A program made the position numbers and the translations under genes. 64,000 bases of DNA from Euglena gracilis. Lineage: Eukaryota > Euglenida > Euglenophyceae > Euglenales. The stretch is taken from the NCBI GenBank assembly GCA_039621445.1, contig CP154956.1, positions 51,335,204-51,399,203 of the forward strand, in the 5' to 3' direction. The notes under the pieces were generated by a model that worked only from the letters and a program-made list of their open reading frames with translations, was not told the origin of the DNA and ran no database searches. This document shows positions 10,175-20,090 of this stretch, one piece after another (position 1 is the first letter of the stretch; every line of letters starts with the position of its first letter).

Positions 10175-11050
10175 ATGTCTTCTTCTGAGAATGACGGCGT
10201 TGTTCAATCAACCAAAGAGAGAAGATCATGAAGAGAGGTGGCAAAATGACTCCTCAAAAGCGTGCTGCCCAGGTGTCATACCTGTCTTGTTTGATTCCCC
10301 CCCCTCCTTGTTGTCGCCTTTTTCAGTTTGGTGGAGTGATGGAAAGTGAGAGGTTCGCAAATGTGGTACAGTGTTTGCCATATTTCAGTGGAGGCTAGGC
10401 ACAGTGGGGGGGGGGGGGGGGGGGGGGGGGGGCGAGCGGCCGCGCGGGCGGCCGCGCGGGGGGGAGGGGGGGGGTGGGGGGTCCGAGGGCGGCCGCGCGG
10501 GCGGAACGCATCCTAAAATCGGTGATTTTCGGGTCCAAAAAGTGGTCATTTTTTGCTATTTTTGGGCCATTTTTGACCAAAAAAGTCAAAAAGTCAAAGT
10601 CTCTGCGCGCGGCCCCCAAATTTGCCATTTTGTGTCCGAAAATGGTCATTTTTGGTCATTTTTGGGCCTCAAAAAATCGCAATTTTTTCACCAAAAATTT
10701 TTTTCTTGGCTATGCTAGGCACAGTGGGGGGAGGGGGGGGTCCAGGGGGGGGCGAGCGGCCGCGCGGGCGGCCGCGCAGGGGCCGCGCGGGGGGGGGGGG
10801 GGGGGGGGGGTCCCGGACCCCCCCGAGCGGCGCGCCTAGCCTCCAGTGCACTGGGCCGAGAAGACATATGCAAAGCGACATATTGCATCCTGGGACCGAC
10901 ACATTAGCCATTTTGGTGTTCTTTGGACTCGGGGGGGGGGGCAGCAATCGAATTTCAGCCTCCAGGAACCGTCTTGTGTGTTGTCATAGAGATTTGTCCT
11001 CCATTTTTGTACTTGCGATATGGTCAGCAAGATGTTTATTGGGGGTAGAT
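10175..11050 (+). pseudogene. Zinc-finger (hAT-like) transposase remnant, copy A
   Basis: About 90% like copy B at 15429-15905 over the region they share. It opens with an ATG at 10175 and an MSSSEND-type start. The frame meets a TGA near 10226 where copy B has TGG. A candidate GT-AG intron follows. The second exon (about 10325-10390) encodes the SVCHISV half of a zinc finger. The gene is then split by the poly-G element at 10391-10843 and resumes at 10844 with HWAEKTYAKRHIA. Beyond about 10900 a G run and frame loss end recognisable similarity. Cys-Cys followed by a KRH-type His is the usual start of hAT or BED-type transposases, but the family call is an inference from this short finger. 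Confidence 0.55.
10391..10843. mobile_element. Poly-G insertion element with GAGGCTAGGC ends
   Basis: A 453-bp insertion with inverted ends GAGGCTAGGC (10391) and GCCTAGCCTC (ends 10843). It is flanked by CAGTG on both sides (10386-10390 and 10844-10848), read as a 5-bp target duplication. The uninterrupted copy B at 15640 has a single CAGTGCACTGGG at this place, so the empty site is visible within the window. The interior holds G runs up to about 28, GCGGCCGCGCGGGC repeats and an internal second copy of the left end (TGCTAGGCACAGTGGGG near 10711). It has no coding capacity. Confidence 0.88.
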
Positions 11051-11642
11051 ACAGGGATGGGGCCTGTCAAAAATAACCACGTCAAAAACTCGTCTAATGA
11101 AAGACGTCTTTTAACCCAACCCCCCCTTTGCCGCCGTTTTTTCCCTCCTTGACCCGGCATTGGTGTCAGCGACTGAAGGAGTTTGATGGAAGCCACGACT
11201 TTCCCCCCAGAGCCTTATTCTGCGGTGCAACTTTTCGGAAGATAATTTTCTGGTCCAAGTTCCTTTTTGGGGAAAATCCATTCTTCAAACAATAATGGGG
11301 GTTCAAAACCCTTTACCCAAAAAAGCAATGTGCAAAAAAGGCGAACGGACAGCCCCAACGAGATTTTTTTCGACCCCCCCAAAAATGCCAAAACGGCAGC
11401 CCCCAGAAAATGGGGTTTTTTAACACAAAAATAAAAGACAAACCGACAACCCCCACCAGAAAATGGGGTTTTTTGACCCAAAACAAAAGGCGAACCGACA
11501 GCCCCAGAAAAAGGGGTTTTCAAACAATGGGGGTTGAGCCCCCGCGTCCCCCCCGCGTCCCCCCCCGCATCCCCCCCACATCCCCACCAAGTGGCTTGGT
11601 GTCCTTTTTTTGTAGAGGCTTTTCGATGAAACCGTCTGGGGT
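11051..11642. repeat. Spacer with three-unit tandem repeat (GAAAATGGGGTTTTT)
   Basis: At about 11385-11540, three units of 55-65 bp each contain AACCGACAGCCCC and AGAAAATGGGGTTTTTT, ending in a C-run block (CCCGCGTCCCCCC) that recurs at 13320-13375. No gene is seen in this stretch. Confidence 0.7.
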
Positions 11643-12023
11643 TTAGGATTTTTTTTGTGAAAATGTTGGACTGCCAGTCAAGCAACCCCTAATGGTTCTT
11701 CTTTTTTGTTCGGCATAATCAATGCTAATCCTAGACTGTCCCCCCTCAACCATTGCGCACACTTCCATTTTGTATCCTTTTTTTGTGGACACCGTTCCCA
11801 TCGCCCGTTTTGGCGGATCCATTCCCAAAAATTGCCAGCCAAAGTATGCGGGGAACGTTTGTAAAATGCAAGTTTGTCTGGTTTTCTGGGCCAACGGCTC
11901 CGGGAGCGAAAACACCCCATGGAAAAGACATTGCCCCAAAGAATTATTAGGCATGAATTTGGCCTCGTGGATGGGGCCCACAATAAAATTGTCATCTTCA
12001 TTGCACCATTTGGATTCATGCAT
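11643..12023 (-). CDS. Hypothetical ORF, 126 codons
   Basis: An ATG-started frame on the minus strand with ordinary protein-like composition: charged and aromatic residues are mixed, with no long homopolymers, unlike most frames nearby. It begins MHESKWCNEDDNF and contains GWQFLGMDPPKRAM. I recognise no domain, signal peptide or membrane span. A second frame over the same bases is also open, so the openness alone is weak evidence. It may be a fragment of a transposon protein. Confidence 0.25.
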   Translation of the reverse strand: MHESKWCNEDDNFIVGPIHEAKFMPNNSLGQCLFHGVFSLPEPLAQKTRQTCILQTFPAYFGWQFLGMDPPKRAMGTVSTKKGYKMEVCAMVEGGQSRISIDYAEQKRRTIRGCLTGSPTFSQKKS

Positions 12024-12116
12024 TCTTTTTTTTTAAAAAAAACCCAACTTCACGTTTGGTTTTGATTGAATGAGGGGCTAATTCTTAAGAAGGGTGGAAT
12101 CAACATCAACACAAAT

Positions 12117-13037
12117 ACTACTACAAAAAAGAGGTGGCGGAGGCCGGTTTTGTCCAAAGCTCGGCGGCCGGTTCCCCCGGAACGCCGGGCTTTGGACAGA
12201 ACCGGCGTCCGCCACCTCTCGTTTAAGCCGGCGTTTTAGAGACGCCGGGTTCAGGACAGAACCGGCGTCCCCAACCTTCGGCCAAAGGACACTCCCAGGA
12301 CCAAGGTCTGAAATGTCACACCACTTTGGATTTCATCAAATTTCGGCGATCGCGAGGGTATTTCTGGCTGTGTCAATCGTCCAGGTATAAAATCACCCCT
12401 CCATCGAAAGCTCTTTTCATCAGACGACTGGCGATCACCACCAAATTCAGCCACGCCGCCTGGAGCTCTTATTTTCTGTCACTGGGGAATCCTAATTTCA
12501 CAACTCTGGTGCTCCCCCAAGGCCCTCAGGTCGTTGATTCGAAGAGAAAAAACGTTTCTGTAGGGTTTATTCAGCATCTTAAACCAAAAGTCACTGAAAA
12601 TTGCCACAAGTTTCGACTCAGATTCTGGCCGATCCGACCATCGCGAGCGTATCTCGGGCTGCGTGCAACGTTAGGGTACCAAATTACCCCTCGATCGAAA
12701 GCTCTTTTCAACAGACGACCAGCGGTGCTCATCAGATCTTTCCACGCTGCACGGTACTCTATTTCCAAATCTGGGCCAATTTTCATTGGATATCCACCCC
12801 ACTGGTCCCCAGATGGAAAAATTCATTGTCCTTGATGGTTGAAACACTCATACCAGCACCTTAGGGCCACTTTTGGGCACTTTTGGTGACATTTTTAGGA
12901 ATGAAAATCGGACGCCGGGCTTTGGACAAAACCGGCGTTCCTAACGCCGGGCTTTAGGACAGAACCGGCGTCCGGAAAGCCCGTGGGGGGGGGACGCCAG
13001 TTCTGTCCTGAACCCGGCGTCTCAAACGCCGGCTTAA
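12117..13037 (+). repeat. Dispersed repeat family R1, copy 2 (full length)
   Basis: Full-length copy with GACGCCGG hairpin blocks at both ends (12130-12280 and 12908-13035) and the conserved body between. It differs from copy 1 by point changes, a 15-bp insertion near 12775 and a reduced 5' hairpin. The open frame (12326-12835, 169 codons) is preserved. The end ACGCCGGCTTAA at 13025-13036 probably marks the element terminus. Confidence 0.85.
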
Positions 13038-13599
13038 TCCTTGTCCGAAACTGCACGAGGCAAATTCCTATTTTTATGATATGCCGCCAAATTTGGAATT
13101 TTTTGAGGGTGGGGCACTACCCCCCCCCCCCCATTTGAACCACCCGAGCATTTGGGTTGGTTTAAAAAAAATTTTCAGGCACTGAAATTTTTTTGCCCTT
13201 GAACCAATTTACACATGGCGCGAAGCGCCGAAGGAAAAACTTTAGCGTTTTTGGGTACCTGGAAAATGCGGGCCCCTGTCGGTCAAAAAAATGTTATTTC
13301 ATGGTACCCAGAATGGTGGTGCCCCCCCCCCCTGCGTCCCCCCCCCGCGTCCCCCCCGCGTCCCCAAAACCCCCAAAGCAACAACATGCACAAAATGGGG
13401 CTGCAGCAAATGGGTTCCATGTATGAGAGGGAACTGGGAATTGGTGGTGCAGCCAATGGCCCCATGTCTGGCCACAAAAACTAGAAATGGGACGTGTCTG
13501 AAGGCTGATGTGACACAACAGGGGGGAAGATGGAGGCAAGTTTTTGAAAGCAATCTGTTTACATTGGCTGGACATGTTAGATGTGGTGGGTATGCAATG
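13038..13599. other. Spacer with C-run block, no gene recognised
   Basis: Contains GCGTCCCCCCC runs at 13320-13375. Frames on both strands between 13380 and 13600 are open for about 70-100 codons but hold no known motif. The minus strand here may be a decayed continuation of the hAT remnant just upstream on that strand. Confidence 0.4.
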
Positions 13600-14635
13600 A
13601 TTGGGAGGACCCATTGCAAACCATGGCTGACAGTTCTTTTCAGGCCACTGGCTGGGTTGAGGGGCCTTTTCAGGCCCAGGGGGCCTTATCAGGCTGATAA
13701 ATCACTGAAGCGTCGTTCATAGCTGGCACTTCGTTTAAAACGAAGTAAAAAAAAACACGTTTTTTAAAAAAAACATGTTTTTTAAAAAAAAACAAAAAAA
13801 AACGCCATTGAGGGTCCAGGGCAAAAAAAAAAATGCCTTTAATTTTAGCTTTTTTTTGCCCATCCTCAGGCAGAGAAAGACACCAAATTTGGGATGTTTC
13901 AAGTTGAAACATCCCAAAATGGCAGAAAAATGCCCTATTTTGACCATTCTTGTTGAAGACCTCCAAAAGTATTGGTTTTCAAGTCATTTGAGCTAAGATT
14001 GGTTCACCCTTGCGATCAAAGGCAAAATTTGGACCATCATTTTCCCCTTTGTTTTTTTTTGCCGTTTTTTTTTGCCTGTTTTTTTTTAATAAAAAACAAA
14101 AAAAACGTTTTTTTTAAAAAAACAAAAAAAAACGCCAGCTATGGCGTCGTTCAAGGTCAGCGCTGGTGGCCCGCACGGATGCCATCCTGAGAAAAGAGCC
14201 CAAATCATGAAGGGGAAAAATTGAAGGTCCAGTAGGTCCAACCTGGCCCAGTTCTTGTTCCAGTGGTGCAATGATTGATATGTTTCCCCTGGGAGAGCTG
14301 CAGAAGAAGACATCATGAGAACGGGGGGTGGGGGCGGGAAAAAGATACGTGGTCGCCGAATTGCACAGTGGCGAAGATCACTGGCCAGTTGCCCCGTACG
14401 GAAAGCTCTTATCTTTGCTCGTTTGCAATCCTTGAAAAGACCTTTCACCAGAAGGTTGAGTGAATGTGCTTGACATCTGAAGGTTGCAATTCCATGATGA
14501 TTGACAACGTATACCAGAAGCATTTTTTTTCACCTCGTTTTTATGGCGGCCCATTGAATTAGGAATCACCTTCTTCATTTCCGCAACTTTTTTTTGACAG
14601 TTTATGACATAGCCAGAGGCTATTTTTTTCGACAC
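13600..14635 (-). pseudogene. hAT transposase remnant, interrupted by a MITE
   Basis: On the minus strand the frame from 14523 reads HGIATFRCQAHSLNLLVKGL, the Cys-x-Ala-His-x-Leu-Asn-Leu motif of hAT transposases. It sits in the part of the catalytic core that follows the first acidic residues. Upstream on the same strand (14635-14510) another frame gives a Lys-rich lead-in, so there is a frameshift near 14520. The frame continues to LTLNDA at 14144. If the MITE and one target copy are removed, it continues at 13717 as SVIYQPDKAPWA before a stop. No C-terminal dimerisation region is seen. It is certainly non-functional. Confidence 0.7.
13718..14143. mobile_element. hAT-type MITE, copy 2, with 8-bp target duplication
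   Basis: A 426-bp element with the same CATAGCTGGC…GCCAGCTATG ends and interior as 7456-7889. The flanking direct repeat is GCGTCGTT (13710-13717 and 14144-14151). Two copies with different perfect 8-bp duplications prove mobility and the hAT-type target length. This copy sits in a hAT transposase remnant. Confidence 0.95.
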
Positions 14636-15059
14636 TGCGTCAAAAAAACCAAAACCCCGTCATAAACCCATCCCTGGGTAGATAAACAATTTCTTTCCCC
14701 ATGGATAAACAACTCTTTCCCCATTGACCTGAATATTTAGATTAAAAGAGGCACAAGAAGCCAAAGTCCAAGATGAATCACCTATTTCACCAAGGAAAAC
14801 GTAAAACCGGGGGGTTTTTTGGAAGCGCGAACAATCACGAATAATCACGACAATCACGAACAATCACGAACCGGATTTCCCCCTCCCTAGCACGAACCGG
14901 TGGTAAACCCTGCACCCTGTCATTTTATTTCTGCTCAAAAAAGTCTCACACTCCACCAATGGAAAAACACCATTCCTCCTGCAGTATGAAAGGACAACTG
15001 TGCAAAATACAAATGCAAAGTCCAAAGTCCAAATTCGGAAAAGGTGCATATATTTTTGG

Positions 15060-15210
15060 TATAGTACACAGATAAAATGCAAACAAATTTATGTCAAGTG
15101 CAAACATTTTTGTGATAAAGTGCACACAATTTGATGGGAAGTGCAAACATGTGGCATGATGTGCAAAAAAAGTTGTACGTAAGGTGCAATGATTTAGGGT
15201 CCGCTTCTGG
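15060..15210. repeat. Irregular GTGCAAACATTTTTG repeat
   Basis: Loose repeats of about 20-26 bp reading GTGCAAACA and TTTTTGTGATAAAGTGCA. Related blocks occur inverted at 23840-24010 (AAAAATGTTTGCAC, TTATCTCAAAAATGTTTG) and at about 26100-26260. No coding function is evident. Confidence 0.65.
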
Positions 15211-15428
15211 GCACACATATTTAGATCAGTACAAGATTCACGTTTGATGATGATTCTCTCACATTCTGATGATTCTCTGACACAAACCAGGGTTTTTCAC
15301 CGGTTCGTGCCACGAACAATCACGAACAATCACGAACCAGCACGAACTTGGGATTTTGGCAAAATCACGAACAATCACGAACAATCACGAACAATCACGA
15401 ACCGAATTTTTTCGTCACCCTTGCAGAA

Positions 15429-15905
15429 ATGTCTTTTTCTGAGAATGACGGTGTTGTTCAATTAACCAAAGAGAAAAGATCATGGAAGAGAGGTGGCAAA
15501 ATGACTCCTCAAAAGCATGCTGCCCAGGTGTCATATCTATCTTGTTTTGATTTCCCCCCTTTTTGCCACTTTTTTCAGTTTGGTTGAGTGATGGAAGTGA
15601 GAGGTTCAGAAATGTGGTGCAGTGTTTGCCATGTTTCAGTGCACTGGGCCGAGAAGACATCTGCAAAGCGACATATTTCATCGTCAACTCGCAAAGACAA
15701 CCTCCTTCGCAAACCAAAGATTGCGGAAAAACCTGGTCTTTTAGCTGAATTGATGGATGCACCCAAACGTGACATGGAGGTATTTTGTGTTTTTCAAAAG
15801 GTGTATTTTTGTCCTTCGGTGTCAGGTTCCCAACGAACAACCTCCCCAAAGAGGCAGAAAATTGCTGATCTCAACAGTCTGCTTGATGCCATACGTTGGC
15901 ACTGA
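15429..15905 (+). pseudogene. Zinc-finger (hAT-like) transposase remnant, copy B
   Basis: Exon 1 is 15429-15527, starting MSFSENDGVV and ending at a CAG|GTGTC donor. A T-rich intron ends at TTTTTTCAG (15578). Exon 2 then encodes SEMWCSVCHVSVHW and AKRHISSS, a Cys-x2-Cys…His finger like those at the N-terminus of hAT transposases. A second candidate intron (15780-15827) joins a short Lys/Arg-rich tail ending at a TGA after RWH. One in-frame TGA at 15585 breaks exon 2, where copy A has GGA, so the ancestor can be judged open there. The protein would be short for a transposase and lacks any catalytic core. It is a decayed N-terminus or a small derived gene. Confidence 0.5.
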
Positions 15906-16152
15906 TTTTTCGTTGCTTTGCATCTTCCAAGCCTCTTTTGCTTTCCCCATTGACCTGAATATGTTGATTAAAAGAGGCACCAGAAACCAAAGCACAAGAA
16001 GAATCACCTATTTCGCCAAGGAAAACGGAAAACCGGGCGGTTTTTTGGAAGCACGAACAATCACGAACAATCACGAACAATCACGAACAATCACGAACAA
16101 TCACGAACCGGATTTCAGGTTTCCTAGCACGAACCGGTGGTAAACCCTGCAC

Positions 16153-16422
16153 AAACTTCGAAATTATTTAAACTTTTTGTTTTTCCAAAAAATTTGCCGA
16201 TTTTTCAAAAAATTTGTATATTTCCCCTCTCCTCCTCACAGATTTCTACATCAATGCGAAGAATTCGAAATGCTCATTTGTTCAACCGACTTCGGTCGGA
16301 CTACCAATGACCTTCGGGTCAAAGGACCTTTGGGCCAAACATCTACCTTGAAGATGGTGCAAGAGCAGGGTTGACTTTTTTTTGTTTTTTTAAAAAAAAA
16401 CATGATTTTTTTTTGATACAAA
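16153..16422. other. Non-coding stretch
   Basis: T- and A-run-rich, with TTCGGTCGGAC/GACCTTCGGGTC near 16290-16320. No gene seen. Confidence 0.5.
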
Positions 16423-16544
16423 AACTGTGTCCAGAACGCCGGTTCGGGCGTGAAGCCGTGTTCCAGAACGCCGGTTCGGGCGGCAGCCCGAACCGGCGTT
16501 CTGGAACACGGCTTCACGCCCGAACCGGCGTTCTGGACACAGTT
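16423..16544. repeat. 122-bp perfect palindrome (59-bp arms, 4-base loop)
   Basis: Arms 16423-16481 and 16486-16544 are exact complements with loop GGCA. Each arm itself contains two copies of CCAGAACGCCGGTTCGGGCG. The same words build the palindrome at 21182-21271 and appear singly at 16570-16592 and 21940-21970. The perfect symmetry argues for recent origin or active gene conversion. Confidence 0.97.
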
Positions 16545-16669
16545 GTTGAAACCGTGGATTAGGGGCTCTGGCTTCACGCCCGAACCGGCGTTCAAGGAAT
16601 CACGGCCAATTTCGTCCTAAATACCCAGTTTCTGAACATTTTTGAGCATTTTTGGGCTCCTTTGGCTCA

Positions 16670-16865
16670 TGGCCATGTCGATCGGCCGCTTGAAATGCTC
16701 ACACGTCTGATGCCATGTACCCATCAATCGAAAGCTTTTCTCAAGGGCTTTTGACAGATGGCCACAGGATTCAGCCATTATGCACACAGCGCTTATTTTC
16801 AGCGATCGTGTATTCCAGAATTTGACATCCTAATTTGTGAAATCCCACACCTCAGCTGCCATACA
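16670..16865. repeat. Diverged R1-like module
   Basis: Contains CATCAATCGAAAGCTTTTCTCAAGGGC and CAGATGGCCACA. It resembles the internal module of R1, and in inverted form the stretch 22330-22560. An isolated scrap of the module is at 18139-18165. So this module has spread beyond the R1 element. Confidence 0.65.
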
Positions 16866-16884
16866 ACATATCAATGGAGACAAG

Positions 16885-16990
16885 GCACAGGGTGGGGGGG
16901 GGTCCGAGGGGGGGGTTGGAAGCTGTACAGGGGGGGGGAGGGGGGGTCACTAGAAAATCACAACTGTACTGCCTACCCCCGAGACAGTTG
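16885..16990. repeat. G-tract CTGTAC family member
   Basis: GCACAGGGTGGGGGG, then CTGTACAGGGGGG, then AACTGTACTGCCTACCCCCG and GAGACAG. The arrangement is that of 9415-9520 and 18025-18145. Confidence 0.7.
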
Positions 16991-18024
16991 CGACATTTTT
17001 TGTCCAATTGAGGCTGGCAATGATGGATTTTGCGAATTCAGATGCATTTTACAAAATATTTGTCTCTTGTAAAAAGAATGGTAGCCAGTGTTTTCACTTT
17101 AAACACTTAGCAGAAAGGCAGGAAGCAGCTTCAATCACTCCCCCTTGGCACACCATGCGGAATTGAGCCAGGGTTGACGTTTTTTTTGTTTTTTCAAAAA
17201 AGAACAAAAAAATATGTTTTTTTTAAAAAAAACACAAAAAAAACATGTTTTCTTTTTGAAAAAGCAAAAATTGATCTTTTTCCTTGCGAAATGGCCATTT
17301 CTTGAGGAAAAAGTTCTAAGGTTATTTTTTTTGGTCATCAAAAAGTGACGTTTTTTTAGTTTTTCCAAACCCTTCATCCGAAAATGCTTTTCATGGCACG
17401 TGTGAAAGCCAGCACCCTTTACGGACTTCGAAGCTGCAGATATCAAAAACGGCCTTTTTCTATAAAAAAAAACATTTCAAAAAAATTCCCCCAAACCCTC
17501 CATGAGGTTTTTTTGTTTTTTAAAAAACATATTTTTTCTTAGGGGGTGCTACCCCCGTGACCCCCCCCCCCCCGTTACACCCCCGTGACCCCCCGTGACC
17601 CGAGAATCGATCCTTCGCCATTCTTTTTTTTAAAAGCATTTTTTTTTAAAAAAGAGCTTTTGTGTGTCCTTGTCCGCCCACTTCACACCCAAAAATAGCC
17701 AAAAATCTTGTCCCCTAAAAGAAATGCCAAAAAACTGGTGCATTTCCACACCAAAAACGGAATTTTGTCAAAAATGGCCCAAACTTCATCCCAAAAACGT
17801 GTTGGTCAAGAAAATCCTAAAAATATATTCAAAAAATGATCAATTTTATCACGATGCAACGTTATGGATGTTGCCTCCCGACCACCTGCAAAGCGGCATG
17901 CCCCCCACCCGCCCCCCCCCCCCCCCCCCGTGACAACCACATGCCCCCCCCCCGCGACCCGCACCACCCCCTTAAAAAAACATGTTTTTTTCTTCAAAAA
18001 ACAAGCCGTTTTTTTAATATTTTT
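16991..18024. other. Non-coding A/T- and C-run-rich stretch
   Basis: Includes a repeat (about 17165-17320: AAAACATGTTTT, GAAAAAGCAAAAATTGA, CCTTGCGAAATGGCCATTT) that returns at 22735-22820, and blocks of CCCCGTGACCCCCC near 17545-17600 that return, complemented, at 22830-22860 and 23105-23135. No gene is seen. Confidence 0.6.
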
Positions 18025-18290
18025 TTTCATCTGTCTCGGGGGTTGGAAGTGGGGGGGGAGGGGGGGTCCCAGGAGGGGGGGGGTGGAACTGTACAGGGGG
18101 GGAGGGGGGGTCCCAAGGTTTGACCAACTGTACTGCCTTGTCCCCAATCGAAAGCTCTCCCCAAGACCTTTCGCTTGGGAATTTTGGCAGCCCCCCCCTG
18201 GTGGTCTGACCCCCTCGGCACGGCAAAATGGGGACCCCCCCCCCTTCTGGTCAGCCAACCCCCCCCCAGTGTGGGCCTCGTCTTTTATCA
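18025..18290. repeat. G-tract CTGTAC family member plus GGCACGGCAAAATGGGGACC block
   Basis: The G-tract unit (18025-18145) is followed by a scrap of the R1 module (CAATCGAAAGCTCTCCCC). Then comes GACCCCCTCGGCACGGCAAA with flanking C runs, repeated at 20875-21010 almost word for word. Confidence 0.7.
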
Positions 18291-20090
18291 CTCGTTTAAA
18301 ACATCGTTTTAAATCAGTTTAAAACCGTCGTCGAAAATCAAAAGACGGGTTTTCGACAGTATGGAAAAAGACATAGGGCACCTGCACGTCGTGTGCACAA
18401 GGGAACCGGGCGGGCAGCTGCCCGCGGCAGGCCCAACCCAGTCGATGCCGGCATGGGTAACCCCGCAGTGACATGCGCAATCGTTAGTCTGCAGCCCGTT
18501 ATTCGGTGACACCAAAGAGGCAATCCTCCCTTCTCCAGGAATGCCTTTCATTTCCCAGTCTTCCAATGGGCTCTCGCTTTTCAGCAACCAAAAAAAGGGT
18601 AACAGTTGCCTTGTATTTTGCAGAGGAACAACTGTATCACTTTTTTTTTGGAACCAAAAAAAAAGGGTAGAAGTTGCCTTATATTTTGCAGAAGTATTGT
18701 ACGCAAGCCCATTTCGTGTCTCCCCTTTTTATGGTCACAGGGCAAATCACAGGGATGGGAGAATGCTGTCGCAATTCAGTTTGGTGCGATAATGTGAGGG
18801 TGCCGGGCAGTCGCACAGCAGATGCAGCTGGAGTCGTAGATTCACGAGGGGGCTCTCCGGGGGGGGGGGGGCAACCGACACGTGGCCCTCAAATAAAAAA
18901 AAAGAAAACATATCTAGACAGGCTGAGGAACCGTCCAACCCACAGCGTTTCTATGTTGCCCACAGAAAAAAAAAAGAAGTACGGACAGGATCTTTCTTTC
19001 AGAACACCCCCTGAGTGGATCCACGTGTGCAACACAGGCTGTGCCGAAAAACACAGCGGGGCCGGGCTGAAGCGGGGGGGGGGGGGTTACAGTAGATCGC
19101 TGTCGTCGGCATCCCACTCGTTGACGTCGCGGTTCAGCTCCCGGCTCAGGAAGCTCAGTTTGGCTTCAGACCCCCCACGAAGAGCCAGGGGAGGGGGGGG
19201 GGCAAGGGGCATACAACTTTCTACCGACCCCCTGGGGGGGGAGGTGGGGTCACCCCATTTTTTGAAAAATCAGTCAGGCAAGCCATTGTCGGCCAGTCAA
19301 GCCGCTTTTGCCCACCCCTGGCCCCCCTTCCTCGGGGGGAGGGGGTTCGGGCCCAAAACCAGTGAGTCACTGTGCAAAAACCGGTCAGTCACCCCCCAGG
19401 GGGGGGGGACAGTGGTTAAAAAATGCACGTCTTCATGGGGGCGGGGGGAGCTGAAGGCCTGTGGTTCGTAGAACGCGGTTGAGGACGTACAATGCGTGAG
19501 GGGGGGGGGGATTCAGTTTTCAGTAAATCGCCAAAAAAAAAAAGAAATGAAATGGACCAGGGGGGGGGTCGGGTTGCCCTTACGCGCACAAAAAAATGCA
19601 ATCTCACACCAGTGGGCCACCCATGGTTCACCCCGTAGGAGACTACGGACAGATGCCACAGGCAGCTTTGGCCGGATCCGCACGCACCGGCAGTGACTAC
19701 CAGGGGACTCCCACGGCATGTCCAGATACAGGTCCACATGTGTCACCCCAGTGCACGATAAGTCATTTCCACAGCAGCTGCACGATGCACGGCACCAAAA
19801 TGCAGCCTGATCAGGCAATGTCACGGCAACCACAGGCTCGTGTCACACATCCACAACCATTCACCAATGCATGATGCCATCCAGTGCACGATAAGTCCCT
19901 TTCCGCAATTCACCAATGCATGATGCCAGGAGAGCATGAAAAGCATTATGTCATGATGGGCACATTCCAGGATCATCAACAGCAACCAACACCTTCTGCC
20001 ACCGTCAAAGCAGATTACCGGCATCACCAGCATGCCGGACCGGGCATTGTCATCCTGTGCAGGGGGGACCTGGACGATGTACTCCATCCA
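18291..20090. other. Mixed repeats, no intact gene
   Basis: A tandem duplication of about 65 bp (18590-18705) carries AAAAAAGGGTA, GTTGCCTTATATTTTGCAGA and ACTGTATC words. G runs are interspersed at 18855-19510. At 19085-19170 a minus-strand stretch reads KLSFLSRELNRDVNEWDADD, which looks like real protein but is isolated. At 19745-19925 a tandem repeat carries CACCAATGCATGATGCCA and GTGCACGATAAGTC. The minus-strand bits could be decayed downstream parts of the hAT gene at 20.1-20.7 kb; I cannot show it. Confidence 0.45.

Larger units (their letters stand above)
14700..16152. repeat. Direct repeat pair flanking the copy-B zinc-finger gene
   Basis: The segment at about 14700-14915 (CCCCATTGACCTGAATAT, then GATTAAAAGAGGCAC, an AATCACGAAC array, then CACGAACCGGTGGTAAACCC) is repeated at about 15940-16152. 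An inverted form of its end lies at 15291-15315. The zinc-finger gene (15429-15905) lies between. The pair could be the two ends of one composite element about 1.45 kb long, or a local duplication. Confidence 0.7.

Noticed and set aside
10371-10947. Gly/Arg- and Pro-rich frames across the poly-G element
   Set aside because: Products of G and C runs inside a bounded insertion; both strands are open equally.
10100-16110. AATCACGAAC arrays as a CRISPR-like array
   Set aside because: Units of 10 bp are directly adjacent with no unique spacers and there are no cas genes; this is a eukaryotic simple repeat.
17806-18322. Pro/Gly-rich frames of 90-160 codons
   Set aside because: Run through C/G-tract repeat units on both strands; no domain.
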